DNA from: Bryum argenteum
Lineage: Eukaryota > Streptophyta > Bryopsida > Bryales > Bryaceae
Reading direction: 5' to 3'
NCBI GenBank assembly: GCA_037043015.1
Contig: CM073322.1
Span: 10,613,601-10,677,600 of the forward strand
Length of the DNA stretch: 64,000 bases
Each line of letters opens with the position of its first letter. Within the stretch, counting starts at the first letter, position 1. The translations under genes and the position numbers were made by a program. Shown in pieces: positions 46,693 to 58,900 of the stretch. The notes under the pieces are model-generated. The model was not told the DNA's origin and searched no databases. It was given only the letters and a program-made list of their open reading frames with translations.

Positions 46693-49102
46693 CTAAAGCT
46701 CACCATCGCTGCCATAGCTGATCGCTGATTCTACAGCCTGGTCCTTGTTAAAGTCCTCGCCAGCAGCATCATCATCCTCATCATCGTCTTCCATATCCTC
46801 CACATCATCAGCTGATGGTATTGTTGCCCTGTGAGCAAGCTTCAAATTTAAGATAACGTGCATACAGATGATGTATCCATACAAGAAAAGTGTGAAAACA
46901 ACACGTACGATGCTTCCTTGCAAATTTTGCTGAGCTCTTGGCACAGCACGCGTTCCACAGCGCCAGTAGCGACCTCTCCAACTCGGATCTTCTCCGTCAA
47001 CTGTCATTGGCAAATTCTGGTTATATCCTATTCAGGCATGTCGACTGTAAAAGTAATTAATATGGTATACAAGGAAAAACAGGCTCTCGTGTCCTACCTC
47101 TTCCTCCGTCGTCTCAAGAAGCCTGCCAATAAACAATACAGGAAACATGTACGAGACTATCAGCGACTAAGAACCATATTACCATGATTTTCTGCTGCCG
47201 TGTTACACAAAAAGAGCTAAAAGAGAGTAATATTTCAATTTGAAGACTGTGTAACTTACCGCCCACAAAACTCCACAATAGCTCTTGAGTGTAGCTCAGT
47301 TGCTTGGCGATCTACGATTGAAAGAAAGGAAAGAATCAGTATTAACATCTTCAGAGCAACTCCACATATTCAACGACACAATTGGGTGATTTTCATCATG
47401 TCGACGTCATCAAACAGTGGGTAGAGAGTCATCAAACAGTGGGTAGAGAATTGCTATAGATAACTTACTAAATGCCATCTCTGGAGCATCCGGCACTCCA
47501 CCTTCCACTTTTATCCAAAATTCTCGGCCATTGCCAGCCTGAAACGAAAGGAAACAAGGTGTTACTATAACAAGATCTGACAATGCTGATGCCCTACTTT
47601 GCAGACTGCACATCTATGTTCCTCAGTATAACCTGGCAGAGAGCTATAAAAGGGACGGTGCTAACAGGTAGATGAGACATGATACGAGAACAAGTACCTG
47701 ATTCGGAACATATGGCCTCATTTTTGCACAAAGTCCATCTAGGAGTTCCACCACTCGCAACTCACTGACTCTGGCATCCATGCACGCATTTTCTACACAA
47801 GAGTAAATCACTAGTTCAAGGAGCAGTCGGTGAGGATTCATACTAGTCCGCTAAAGGGATCAGGAGACGCAACCTGTAATCAATCACTCTTCCTTCACGT
47901 TGACCTTCTGAATTAAGTCGATGACGATAATCCAATACATTCCTAGGTCTCTCCTGAGAGAAAAAAACAACTGGCTTCAGCTAATGAAGCTACAGAATGA
48001 GTAATGTAGTACATTGTCTTTTAAACAGAAAAACGTCGCTACAGACTGATAGGCGATCGAAACCGACCAGCCCTAGCAGATGCCTCAAAAACCATCGATT
48101 TCTTAGCTGAAGCTTATCAGTATATACAACAGGAGAGGTCACACTTTAGTAATTGTTACAATATTATCTACAACGAAAGAACAAAACAGAACGGAGTCCT
48201 TATATTTCTCTACAGATTCATCTATTCTACCATATGAAAAAGAGTACATCAGAGTAACAGAGACGTACATTTGCAAGTGACTCCTCGAGCTCCAACTGCA
48301 AAAGCACCAAGAACATCAGTAACACTTTCGACGAGTCGAATTTATGTGGATTATACAGTAATCACGTGAGGAATCATTGCATCTTCTCATGTTTACCCTG
48401 CTTTCGAAGACATGAGGACTAAACCCTTACAACTCGTCGAACATTTCCTGATCGCACGGCACAAAATCCGAATGCTCATTGTACTAGAATTGCAACACCT
48501 ACCTAAATGAGACACTTCTAAATCGTGCACAATGTAGAGGTTTCCACCAAAATTAAATTACAGATCAACTGCATACGAGATCTGGGCAATAGATTTGAAT
48601 CCTCTCCAAACATTGAAATCATTGACCATTGCGATATTGGAGCTTGATATTGTCGATTGAGCTATTAGTATCCGATCAAGTTGCTCAAACCAAGTGTGCT
48701 GAGTTTCTAAACCGTGCACAATACAAAGTATCTGCATAGGATGTCCGAGCAATAATTTTGTTTCCTCTTTGCCAATGACCATTGTAATATTAGCGCTTAT
48801 ACGGTAGTGTCGATTGCACTATTAGTATCCGATTAGGTTGCTTAAGTCAAGATAGATGAGGGATCCACACACCAAACCCTAATTTCTCACATCGTGAAAT
48901 TTTTCCTGTGAGGCTATCTGGAGTTGAAAGCGTAGTGCAGTCGAGGAATGCGAGAAAGACTTACAGCGACGGCTTTGCAAGCGGAGCATTTGTCGTTCAC
49001 AATGCCCAAAGCAGGGGATGCGTAGAAACAGAGTGCTACGAAGAGAAGATTGAGCATCTTCGACATTGAGAGTACTCGGGTATTCTTCGTGACCTCCTCC
49101 AT
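46693..49102 (-). CDS. Canopy/MIR-interacting saposin-like ER protein
   Basis: This is a plant member of the canopy (CNPY, TLR4-regulator/MSAP-like) family: small secretory-pathway proteins with a saposin-like disulfide fold, thought to assist folding in the ER. Exons (minus): 49102-48965, 48295-48269, 47953-47874, 47770-47698, 47538-47469, 47311-47260, 47122-47098, 47000-46909, 46828-46693 (230 aa). A signal peptide is expected within residues 1-33 (MLNLLFVALCFYASPALG). The mature part starts with C39-S-A-C42. Further cysteines are C96 (LLDGLC), C145 (FCGR), C175 and C182, giving the six of a saposin-type core. The segment HRLNSEGQREGRVIDYR, then VSELRVVELLDGLC, is the family signature. The tail is acidic (EDMEDDDEDDDAA) and ends SDGEL, a possible weak ER-retention signal, not a canonical HDEL. 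The start at 49102 is the first in-frame Met before the hydrophobic segment; M13 or M16 are alternatives. Confidence 0.85.
48520..48865. repeat. Diverged tandem duplication inside canopy intron 1
   Basis: Two copies of about 170 bp (about 48520-48690 and 48705-48865) share, in order, CGTGCACAAT, CTGCATA, GAGCAATA/GGGCAATA, CCAATGACCATTG or TTGACCATTG, TGTCGATTG, and CTATTAGTATCCGAT followed by AGGTTGCT/AAGTTGCT. The duplication enlarges the 669-bp intron 1. Confidence 0.65.
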
Positions 49103-49369
49103 AGCTGCTGCTGCTGCGATCGATGAAATGGCGATCGACAAATTTTGATCCTGCGACAGAAAGTGGCAATTGCCAATCGGACTGGAGTCCTGATCGGGAT
49201 GACTACCTACCGTGGGCCTGGATGATTGCGCATGGATGATCATCCATGTGGATGTTGGATGATAGAATTGGATGTGGAATGAACATAAATCCTGTAACAT
49301 GGTGAAGATGAATTAGCAAGAATAATCTTCAATATTTCTTCAAATAAAGGTCTTATAGGTTAACCCCTA

Positions 49370-49592
49370 AAGGTCTGAGTGTGCCGTGGCAACGAGTAGA
49401 ATAAGGTGTATTTTGGTTGTATTTGGAGTGAATGCACACCTTTAATGGGTTTGAGTTCAAAGAAGAAGTTGATATTTGAATTAATGCGGTTCTAGTGAGC
49501 TATTACGATTCCAGTTTAGAGTTTCTTGTTGGTAGCAAATCCTTATTATACGACAACGTACATACTATCCCCATGGGACTTCTAAGGGTTAA
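49370..49592. mobile_element. Second TTAA-flanked miniature element
   Basis: A 215-bp segment (49374-49588) begins CCCCTAAAGGTC and ends GACTTCTAAGGG. It is flanked by TTAA at 49370-49373 and 49589-49592. The ends are imperfectly inverted (9 of 12 positions) and similar to the element at 35711-36079. It has no coding capacity. It lies just upstream of the canopy-like gene. Confidence 0.45.
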
Positions 49593-50029
49593 GCGACTGG
49601 TAGAAACTTTTAAGTGGTGACGTTACGACAAGGAAAAAATTTACAAATTATTTGAAAATGAGATCGATTTTATGGATATATAGCTACTTCTCTAAAATCT
49701 CATGTGTAGTTGTGAAAGCATGTTACCGTGAGAACAATAGCCTAAACTGTTAGAAAAGGAAACCTATGGAAAGAAATTGTAATTTGCAAATTAATAAAAG
49801 AGAACCTTAAGATACGAAATATACATGTATGTATAATTTCTTCAAGGATGAGTTAGTAATATAGACTATTGTTATAGAAGCATAGGAGTTGTGAAAACAA
49901 GTCTCTCTATCAAATAGAATATATGTAGTTGACAAAAACATGTGATAGTTGAATATTTTTATCCTATGAACAAAACATATATAAAATAACAAATCGCATA
50001 TAAAATAACATTATGTATAAAAAGGTAGA
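49593..50029. other. AT-rich intergenic DNA
   Basis: Nothing coding is recognised. The short minus-strand frame 49807-49992 is low-complexity. Confidence 0.4.
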
Positions 50030-51368
50030 GTCAACTATCTGAGCTGATGGTAGCCGGTGGATGACCTCCCGATATGTCCAAGTTGGTGCATGCATGAAGA
50101 CATTCCTTGTGTAGTCGAGTTTGTAGTAGTACCTGAGAAGATAATACAAATGCTTGCAATTCACCCATTTTCCTTTCTTCCCGAGAGAAATTGTGCTCAT
50201 CCTAGTGAAGTCAATAATACAAGTACAATGTGGAAAATTGCTAACAAAGACACGGTAGATGGATTTTATTTGTTGGAGCCGCAAGAGAAATAAACGCTCC
50301 ATATCCAGGGTGAGGGACAATTGTGACTCCAACAATGCTATATCCATGCATGAGAGGTGAACCTCTTACTTGTTATTGTGATCAACATCAGGAGCAATAG
50401 GACTTTGACGAACAACTTTTCCACACCTAGTTGGCGCATGACTATCAAGATTTTCAGAAATATGAATCCCACAAAGAGGAATAAGAAGATTAGGAATGGT
50501 TTTAAAAAAGATTCTTTAGTGACAAGGCTTTTAGTTGCTCTAGTTGGATCGAATGCAGTATCCTCTAGTACTAGAAGTTCCTTCCATGACAAGTTAGAAC
50601 CAATTTGGATAGGCCACACTATAGGTACCGGCAACCACTCCTTTACAAAAACTTCTTTCTTCCTATAGCGCATTGCTTGATGTCATTTGGACAGAACCAA
50701 AATTATGTAAGGTCCAAAGTGTCTTTTCCATTAGATTTCTTTGGGCTACTAAGTTGGAGCACAAGTTGCTTGGCGACCCTTGATGATTTGTGCCTCACAT
50801 GCCTTTCTAGAAGGGACCTACAAAGCTTGACATTTCACCCGAGACTTTGGATTGGTGCTGTGTGCCATTAGTTAGGATCTCGGTTAGTCTCATCAACACT
50901 CCTCACATGAGTCACCTTATATAATGGTCAATACATGCTTGTGTTGCTCATGAAGAATGACGAGGTACAAAGTAAGCCACCTTATTAAAACGGTCAAAGT
51001 TAAACTTTGATCCAAGAAGTAAGTCCAATTTCTTCTTTATAGAGCCAGAAATCTCTACTCCTTTTAAGCCATAGCTCGTTGTGGGCAAGTCTTTGGCACT
51101 TGGAATAGTCTTTGTTACTTCCGCCAAGAGATTAGGATCATCACTTCGAATTATTGCCTTCAATTTTAGGGTTGTGTTATCAAGTCCCTCCTTTTTCACC
51201 CTTCACCGACGCTCTCTAGTTTGTTATCCGCATGAAAGCACAAATCTTATTGTGTATGATGGCCTCATAAGGACAAGTGATCTTGCTTCTAAATGCTCGC
51301 TTCATTGTACTATGGATAGTCTCAGCAAGGTTGCATGTACGAACCTTTGGTATCTCTTCCAAAGTTAG
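50030..51368 (-). pseudogene. Decayed transposase-like gene with SWIM zinc finger
   Basis: In minus sense, three coding-like blocks occur in order. About 51365-51230 reads CNLAETIHSTMKRAF. 50948-51199 reads TTSYGLKGVEISGSIKKKLD. About 50240-50057 reads CTCIIDFTRMSTISLGKKGK, then CKHLYYLLRYYYKLD. The last block has the C-X-C...C-X-H pattern of a SWIM zinc finger, common in MULE-type transposases and their domesticated relatives. Frames are broken by stops and shifts. No terminal repeats were resolved. Assignment to a specific superfamily is an inference. Confidence 0.5.
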
Positions 51369-52945
51369 GTCGTGCAAAAAAGGAAATGTTGAGTAAATTG
51401 AATGAATACACTTTTATTGAAGAAAAAGTAAAATATAACTTATCAATTGAAAGCTACAATTTCATTATCATCTAATATGCTAAAGTCACGAGTTGGAATT
51501 CGCCACCCCACTGCTTGTACCGAAAGTGTGAGAATCCAAACCACTCTTGCACACTCACTAGGATGCATGCCAATAATTCAAACTTCTTTGTATGAGTTTG
51601 CATATTTTATCACACAATCTCGGCTTGATTTGGAACTCAACCCAAATAATTGTTAGAAAACAGAGTTTGGATGAAGACGTTATAGCTCTCCAAAGTTCCA
51701 ACCCTCCATCCAAAATGTCGATTTCTCCAAATATTCAACCCTTCATCCAAAATGTCATCCTTTCACATTAGGGATGTATAGGGCTTAAGTAAGGATTACT
51801 TCAAAACTAAAACCGATTAGAAATAAGAAACTTTCAATCATGAATTTAAGCCCTGAAAATGTTGCATACATACACAAAGTTGTTACATGAATCTTCTCAT
51901 AGTCCTCCATACATGTAAGAGACTGAAATGACACTCTTGCTGATGAAAATCACTCATTTGCATTTCTAAGCCTACACATAAGTTGAGCAAACATAATTGT
52001 TATACGCCATCATGCACTAGAGTTTTTCAGAACTTCAAATACCATCCCTTCTCTACAATGACGATGAGCAAGATCAACCATCAAGAAGCAATGACAGATT
52101 TCATCACGTATATGAGGCATACACCACAAAAGCCAAATTTCATCGACTACATGAGGAATACAGGAGTGGAGGAATACAGGAATGGAGCGGCATAGGACAA
52201 ATTTCATCCACTACATGAGGCATACACCGGAGGTATACACATGACAAATTTCATCAACTACAGGAGGCATACACCAGAGAAGCCGTACATGTGTTCTACA
52301 TTTACACAAAAGTTGCACAAACTCCAATACAACCCCTCTTTGGTACTATGAATATGAAGATTCCTTTAACAACTCTTCTTGTAATATTTTGTAAAAAATC
52401 TGTACTAAAGATTCATAATAGCATCCCAGAGAATTGTTGATACATCCAACAAAAATATAGAAGAAATTTGTACGAGTCTAACCTAACAAAACTGGCCTGA
52501 GAATCCTGATATTTTTCCCTTTAAATTTCACGAGCAAATATACGATTTCAAGTTAATATACAGGAGTGACAAAAGCCATGACAAAAATCAACTTTCGAAA
52601 TGAGTCTTAGTTTAGTTATTTATTCAACATCGAAATTAAAGATAATGTGACAATAATGAGCTACTAAAAGCAATCGCTAAATAGAGATGCATCATACTAT
52701 GAATTACCTGAACTGAGGTATGCTTCCCATTCAAAGAGGGGTATGTTGTTCGTGTGATACCTTATACCTACGATTGATCGCTCAAGTGACATTCCAATGC
52801 CACCATTGACCTCTATTGTATAAAGCTTTTACTTGACCCTGTCCTCAAAAGCACTAATATCGTAAAATTCTATGTGGCTCTTACAGAACGTTCCTAGAGA
52901 GAGTACCTGAGAGATGACTAATATTCACCCGAAATGGGAGAACAT
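51369..52945. other. Intergenic DNA with dispersed repeat, 3' flank of GCN2
   Basis: It includes the second copy of the repeat seen at 1137-1345 (about 51565-51800). At about 52085-52290 there is a short irregular repeat of CATGAGGCATACACC and AATTTCATC blocks. No gene is recognised. The last part is the 3' UTR of GCN2. Confidence 0.45.
52085..52290 (+). repeat. Short irregular repeats (ACATGAGGCATACACC type)
   Basis: The blocks TTTCATC-ACTACATGAGG and CATACACC recur four times with variable spacing. This looks like a decayed minisatellite. Confidence 0.45.
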
Positions 52946-55900
52946 TCAGCTTCCCGATGAACCATGGCGCTGACTGTTTCGATTCTTCAGGCTGTTAGAA
53001 ACCCCCAATTGTTTGAGTAAGTAAGGCACCAGCTCTTCAAGATACATGTCCTTGTCAGTCTTGTTTTCCAGGTGCCGAACCTGGATAAATAGAGATCGAT
53101 GTTAGATGATCAAGAGAAGCAACAAAGCCTGTGCAGCATGAGGAACAAGATCCGGCTGTGATGGAATTATACCTTCACAGACTCCTGGAGATTCAAAGCT
53201 GCGTCAGTAAGAATGACCAACCACTTGATGCCATGTTTTTTAGCGTACGCGTGATGCTCGGTCATACTAGGTGCTGGGGAGCACATATACTCTGCCTGCA
53301 AAATGCTCATTAATTTTAAATTAGCTAGATTGAAACTTACTTACCAATCATAGACAGCAGAAAAGACGTTGGAGGTTACCTTGATGTTTGATGCCCACAA
53401 GTGAGCCACAACATGCATCCGTTCTGCTAAAAGCCCACCTCCTCCGCGACTGCAGACCAGAACTTCTGTGCCCGTTTCAACATTTTGACTCCTGCAACGT
53501 AATTTCACATCCATAAGCCATGTCTTTTCTATCAAACATGGACAAATCGAGCAGAAACCCCGGAACCACTATTAGAAATAGGGCAAGTGCGAAAATCAGG
53601 TCAATAATCTATGATTCAACAGGAGGCATTTCGTGTTCACCTCTCTGACGTTGCCACAGAGATCAACTTCTGCACTGCAATGCTCAGACCCACCATGCTT
53701 GGAGCAGTGTGAACCTGCAGGCAACAAATATGTAGTTGAGTTTCTGGCTCCATAGTGGCTAATCATCCTAGGTAGAACAGTAATTGCATACATGTAGCCC
53801 ATCCTTTTGTTATCGTGAAATATGGACAGAACAATGTGATTCGAACTTAGTCTAAATGATAGAAGGGCTTTCTGAAAAACAGACCGAATGCTTGCGATTT
53901 TCCGATTTTGGAGGCCAATATTTGTGGAGGAGGCGATCATAACGACCACCCACTGCAAGGCAAAAGGGTTCTATCGTGTCTCGCGCCGAAGAAGACGAGC
54001 TAGCCTTCTTGACATGTATCTGTTATGCAAGACAAATAACGAGTTTGTACTTCAAATGGAATTCCGAAGCGAGGAGGCGACTTACGCATTCAATACAAAA
54101 AGTTATAGGACGAAGAACATATTGAAGACCTCTTTGGGATGGACGAACAACATACTGAAGACCTCTTTGGCACGGACGAACAACATATGAAAGACCTCTT
54201 TGGCATGGAACATTGCAAATCGAGAGCATATTCGGAAAGTGGCATGTTAACAGCTTAATAAAACGAATAATATTCTAGATTTGAGGGGAGGAGAAAGGAA
54301 GTCAAAGGAGGAAAGCGTGTTTGTTTATGTGGAATGCTGACCTGAAAATAAATTGCATCGAAGTAGTCCTCTATAGGGGACATTAACGCGTCAAAATTGA
54401 TGACCTTCTCGATTCCCCACACTCTTAAGAAGCCCAGGAACATAGATAGCTCATCAAATGCAGCTGACGTTGCATCACCTGCGCATGTAGGAATAAGACA
54501 ATAAGGCAAAAATAGATCTCTTCTGCTGAGAGATGATATCTGACATATAATGCCGCTACTTGTAACCTGCACTTGATACAAACTACTTGCTTTTGAAAGA
54601 GCTTTCTTGTTCAATCAAACAGGACCGGGACACATAAGGCCTATTGATTCAGTGAAAACTTTTGAAGCCGTACAAGAAGGCAAGGCTCCTCGTAAGCGAG
54701 CAAGAGATTCATCAGCAGTGCCACTAAAGCGTTTCTCCACTGTTTGTAACTTCTCCACTACGTAGGAAGAAACTCCCCCCTGTTCGAAAAAATGACACCA
54801 ACAAACACGTAATATGTAAGGAGACGCGGACTCGAACAAGGTAGGAGTAAGACCGTCTTCAAATGCCAATCTAATAAGTTGTGCGCTCAAGTTGCCATTA
54901 ATGAAGAGTGTGACTTGATCCCGGACTGATAAAGAGAAAATTCCACACATTATTTCAGTGTTCTGCGACGCACCTCGAGGAGCTGCCTGCGAATTGTGTC
55001 TGCCCATTTAGTTTTACGAGCAGTTGACTGAGGTGTCATTGCGCCCATACTAGCGAGAACCTAAACAAGAAGCAATTAATAAAACTGGTCTTCAAGCACC
55101 GTAATCCCCACACAGAAGTTTCGTAATCAACAGATAAATCTTCAATTAGCCAGTGACATCTGATAAGAATCTTGCAAAAAGGGAAAACAACCTTGAGGTG
55201 ACAAGTGCTCCTCATTACAATTCCATATCTCGCTAGTTTGTCATTCTACTCTGATCATTCATGTACAGGACTTAGACAGTTGGAACAATCTACAGCTCCC
55301 ACACATGGATCAGGCTTACATAAGAGAGAACATGAAAACGCAGATATTATCTGTGGACAGCAATCAAACGCCAAAGTGATGATGGTTGCAAGTTACCAAC
55401 CTGAGCAATCTGGAGCCTCTCAGTGCGCTTAACACCTGCCCAGGTCCAGATGGCATTCAGCAATTGCCTGTGATTCACTCGCACTTCGTCCAATTCCAAG
55501 ATTGGAAACTTGGATATCACCTCTGTCGCGACCTGATGTCTAACAGAATTAGCTCACATTCTTAATGATTTCTCAATTTTGTACATTTGAGGATTCCCAT
55601 GAAGCCTGTGCAAGAGCCTTCATGAAACGTTGACATATTAAACCGCAAGCATTCCCCATTCACTCTTTCCATGAGAGACTGCATACTTAAGGGTACTGAG
55701 ATATTTCGCACCTTAATTGCTTCTGCCTCAGCCAGAGAGCGAGCACCTCCGACAATATTGAAGTCTCCCTGATTAAAGACGGTCAGGATAAGTCACAAAT
55801 ATGGCTAGTCTGTAAAAATGATGCCTACTTCAACCCTACCATGGTATGGACTGCATCCCCATTAAGATTGATACCTGGAAAAAGCCATGAGGAGCATTGT

Positions 55901-58900
55901 CCCCAACCCCCCGCCGGTAAACTCTAGAAATTTGATATCGCCTCAGAGATGCTGGCTGGAATCATTCAATGAAGATCATTAGAATCAAAATCAAGCAGCA
56001 CCTAAAGAACTACAGAGATAACGCATAAAAGCTATCCTATCTTAACACCTGCAAGTCATGTTCTGCACAAGCTATTCCAACGAATACTGGAAATACATTT
56101 ACACAAGAATAAAGGTCAGATCACAAATAGTTCTTCTAAAAGTCAAAGATCGAACGCCAACCTGATTTAAGGCAATCCAACAAGCAAAGGCCGAGCGAGT
56201 CTCGTACTGAAGTTGAAGCATGTTGCTCGATACATCTAATAATTTCACAGCACGCCTGCCAATCCGAGCAGCCACTTAACATCTTGTTCGAGCATTATAT
56301 TGTACCCCACTTAAGCAGACTTTCCATTTTCAGTCAATTCAGAAATGAACAGATAGTCAAGGACCAAAGCAGGGACCAAGATGGCCGGACTTTCGGCATC
56401 ATTCGATGCCTATGTTTCACGAGCATCCGATTGTCCATCCTCAATTTCAACAGAAAAATGAAGCACAATTCTCAACCCGTCACAGAGTACAGCTTACTTG
56501 TCGATATGCTTGGGGTCATCGAGAACGGTAATTTCTGCGCTTTCAACAGGTCCAGCTCCATGCCTCGTGAATACCTCCGTCACGCTATCTATGACTTCAC
56601 GCTCTTGTACTCTAACCATCTTGACAATGGGACAATGAGGCTTTGACTTAGTTCGCAACCGGTCCGCAAGTTCAGCCTTTATTGCGAGACGTTGATCATC
56701 AAAAATTGCTGCTGCAACTTGGTCAAATACAGTAGTATCTTCGGCGTTCTGAATTGTCCGTAAAATGTCTGATCACACCAACATCCCAAGCCAAATTAAG
56801 ATTCAAAAGACTGTTGATAGTAAGAATGTGAACTATAACTGCACAACTTATAAGAGACAATGAAGTCCATAGACACATCACCAATACCGTCAGTGATGTT
56901 CCAGAGCCAGTAATGGATAGAACCGTGCAATTGAGGAGAATTTATTAGAGAATGTCTTGGAGATTTTTCAAACAATGTAGTAGAATCAAATGCTGATTGG
57001 AAATATTCTAGAGTTTGAGGTCGAGGAGTATTGAATCATAACACAGCATCATACTAACCATTCAATGCTTCATTGCGAGAAGGAGAAGGTATAAGCTTGT
57101 GCTGCAGAAGTGCAACAGCCGATGGTCTCTCGGATGGCAGAGCGGATGTCAGTTCCCGTACTAACTTTGCTTGGGACTCAAATTCTGAAGCCCATGTCGA
57201 TGGCAATGTTCCTTTGATTTTGAGATCATTCAGTACAACGTACCGCTCCATAGCAGTCGTAAACTGATACCAGAGCTCAAATAACACAACCCCAAGGCTG
57301 TACATGTCCACCTACAAAAAACGGGAACCACGTTGTAACGATCTGGTATACTAGACTACTAGAAAAAGAAGAGGATAGTGAAAACCGATGGCAACAAATT
57401 TCACGATTGGCGATGAGTCTAAGCTTGTAGAGCAGTGTCGACGAGTCTTTCCTTGATATTATTAAGAGATAAAGAGCTTGTATGTACTAATCACTTGGTG
57501 TCTGAAATTAAAACATAATGCATACACTAGAGAGAATTAGGATTGGATGTTTTAATGAATCATTCTCTAATACCTTCTCATCAATATGGGGCCATCCTTG
57601 CGAGATTTCAGGCGCCGTGTAAAAGTATGTGCCAACGGCTCCAGTGCCTTCACTGGTCTTGTCCACAGAGGCCACTGGATTTGGATCTAAATCTGGCTCC
57701 AAATTTGCAAACTTGGCTGCATACACAATCCTCATAAGCTTGGATCATAGCAAGTCCTATATAGAAAGTACCGAAATGATATTCATTGTCACGTTAGGCC
57801 ATTTTGAGTAATTTCAATCTCGTGGGCAACATACCAAGACCAAAGTCCCCAATTTTGATATCGTTGCGTGAATCAAAAAATATATTGTTTGGAGTCAAAT
57901 CTCGGTGTATGATGCCTCGACTATGAATGTGAGCCAATCCTTCCACTATCTGACGAAATATCCTCCAAGTAGCCTCCTCGTCAACTGGCCCTTCGTACGT
58001 GCTGAAAACATCTCGTAAGGTTCTGCATACAGTAACAAGTAGAGAAGGTGAGGAACAATTTTCTCTCAGAAAAGCTACCCCCGAACTTCAGCATAACATG
58101 AAATGTTTGTATAGCAACTTGAGCATGATTGTTTAGTACTGGATAGACGTACTTATAAGCCCTAAGCTTTCAGAACCTCCTAACTACGAGAATATTAGCG
58201 GAAGATTGAGAAAGAAATCATACCTTGGGCAATACTCCATTTGTATGTACAGATATGTAGTCTGAGCAGGCCCTGACCCACCCTTCCAATGTTCTAGAGT
58301 GCTGGGATCTGAACTGTCCATCTTGTCATTGGAAAGCCAGTCACCTGTACTTTCGGTCACTTCAGACCCGTTTTTTAGTTTCTCCAAAACTGACCCTAAC
58401 CCAGTTTCTATCCACGCCTGCAAGTAAGCAGGAACTTTTTAACATACAGACCCTACATCAACAAATATGCAGAACAAACAATCTCACACGATACTTTCAA
58501 TAGCTTTGAAGTAATGAGTCATAGGCACCCTCAAATCACGAAGCCTTTACTTACCTGGTAGTATCGAACCACATGGTGATGCTGTAAGCGAGCCAACGTA
58601 GCCACTTCCCTGTAGAAAGCATACTTCGGTAAGACAATAATCTATTTAATGTTCTAGCGACCAAAACCTTGATGATGCAAGTGCAGACAAACTCATCAAA
58701 GAGACAGCGTAGTCTTAGTTGATATCATCAAAAGAACTCCGATAATTCAACACACTATTTATGGTGAAAATAGTACATCTCTGGCCATTGCCATCCAGTA
58801 ATCTAACAATGCCATATTTACAATCTTCCATGCAAAAACTACTCTAAACAGTTCTCGAAATCACCAAGATCCTCCAACAGTTGACGGGAGTGAATAGCTT

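Noticed and set aside
54615..55007. Reading GCN2 exon 23 through to the frame's stop, or using a later donor near 54620
   Set aside because: A donor at 54673 (T|GTACGG) keeps the frame and gives the spacing expected from other plant GCN2 proteins between the ALP motif and DELS. The later donor would add about 15 unmatched residues.
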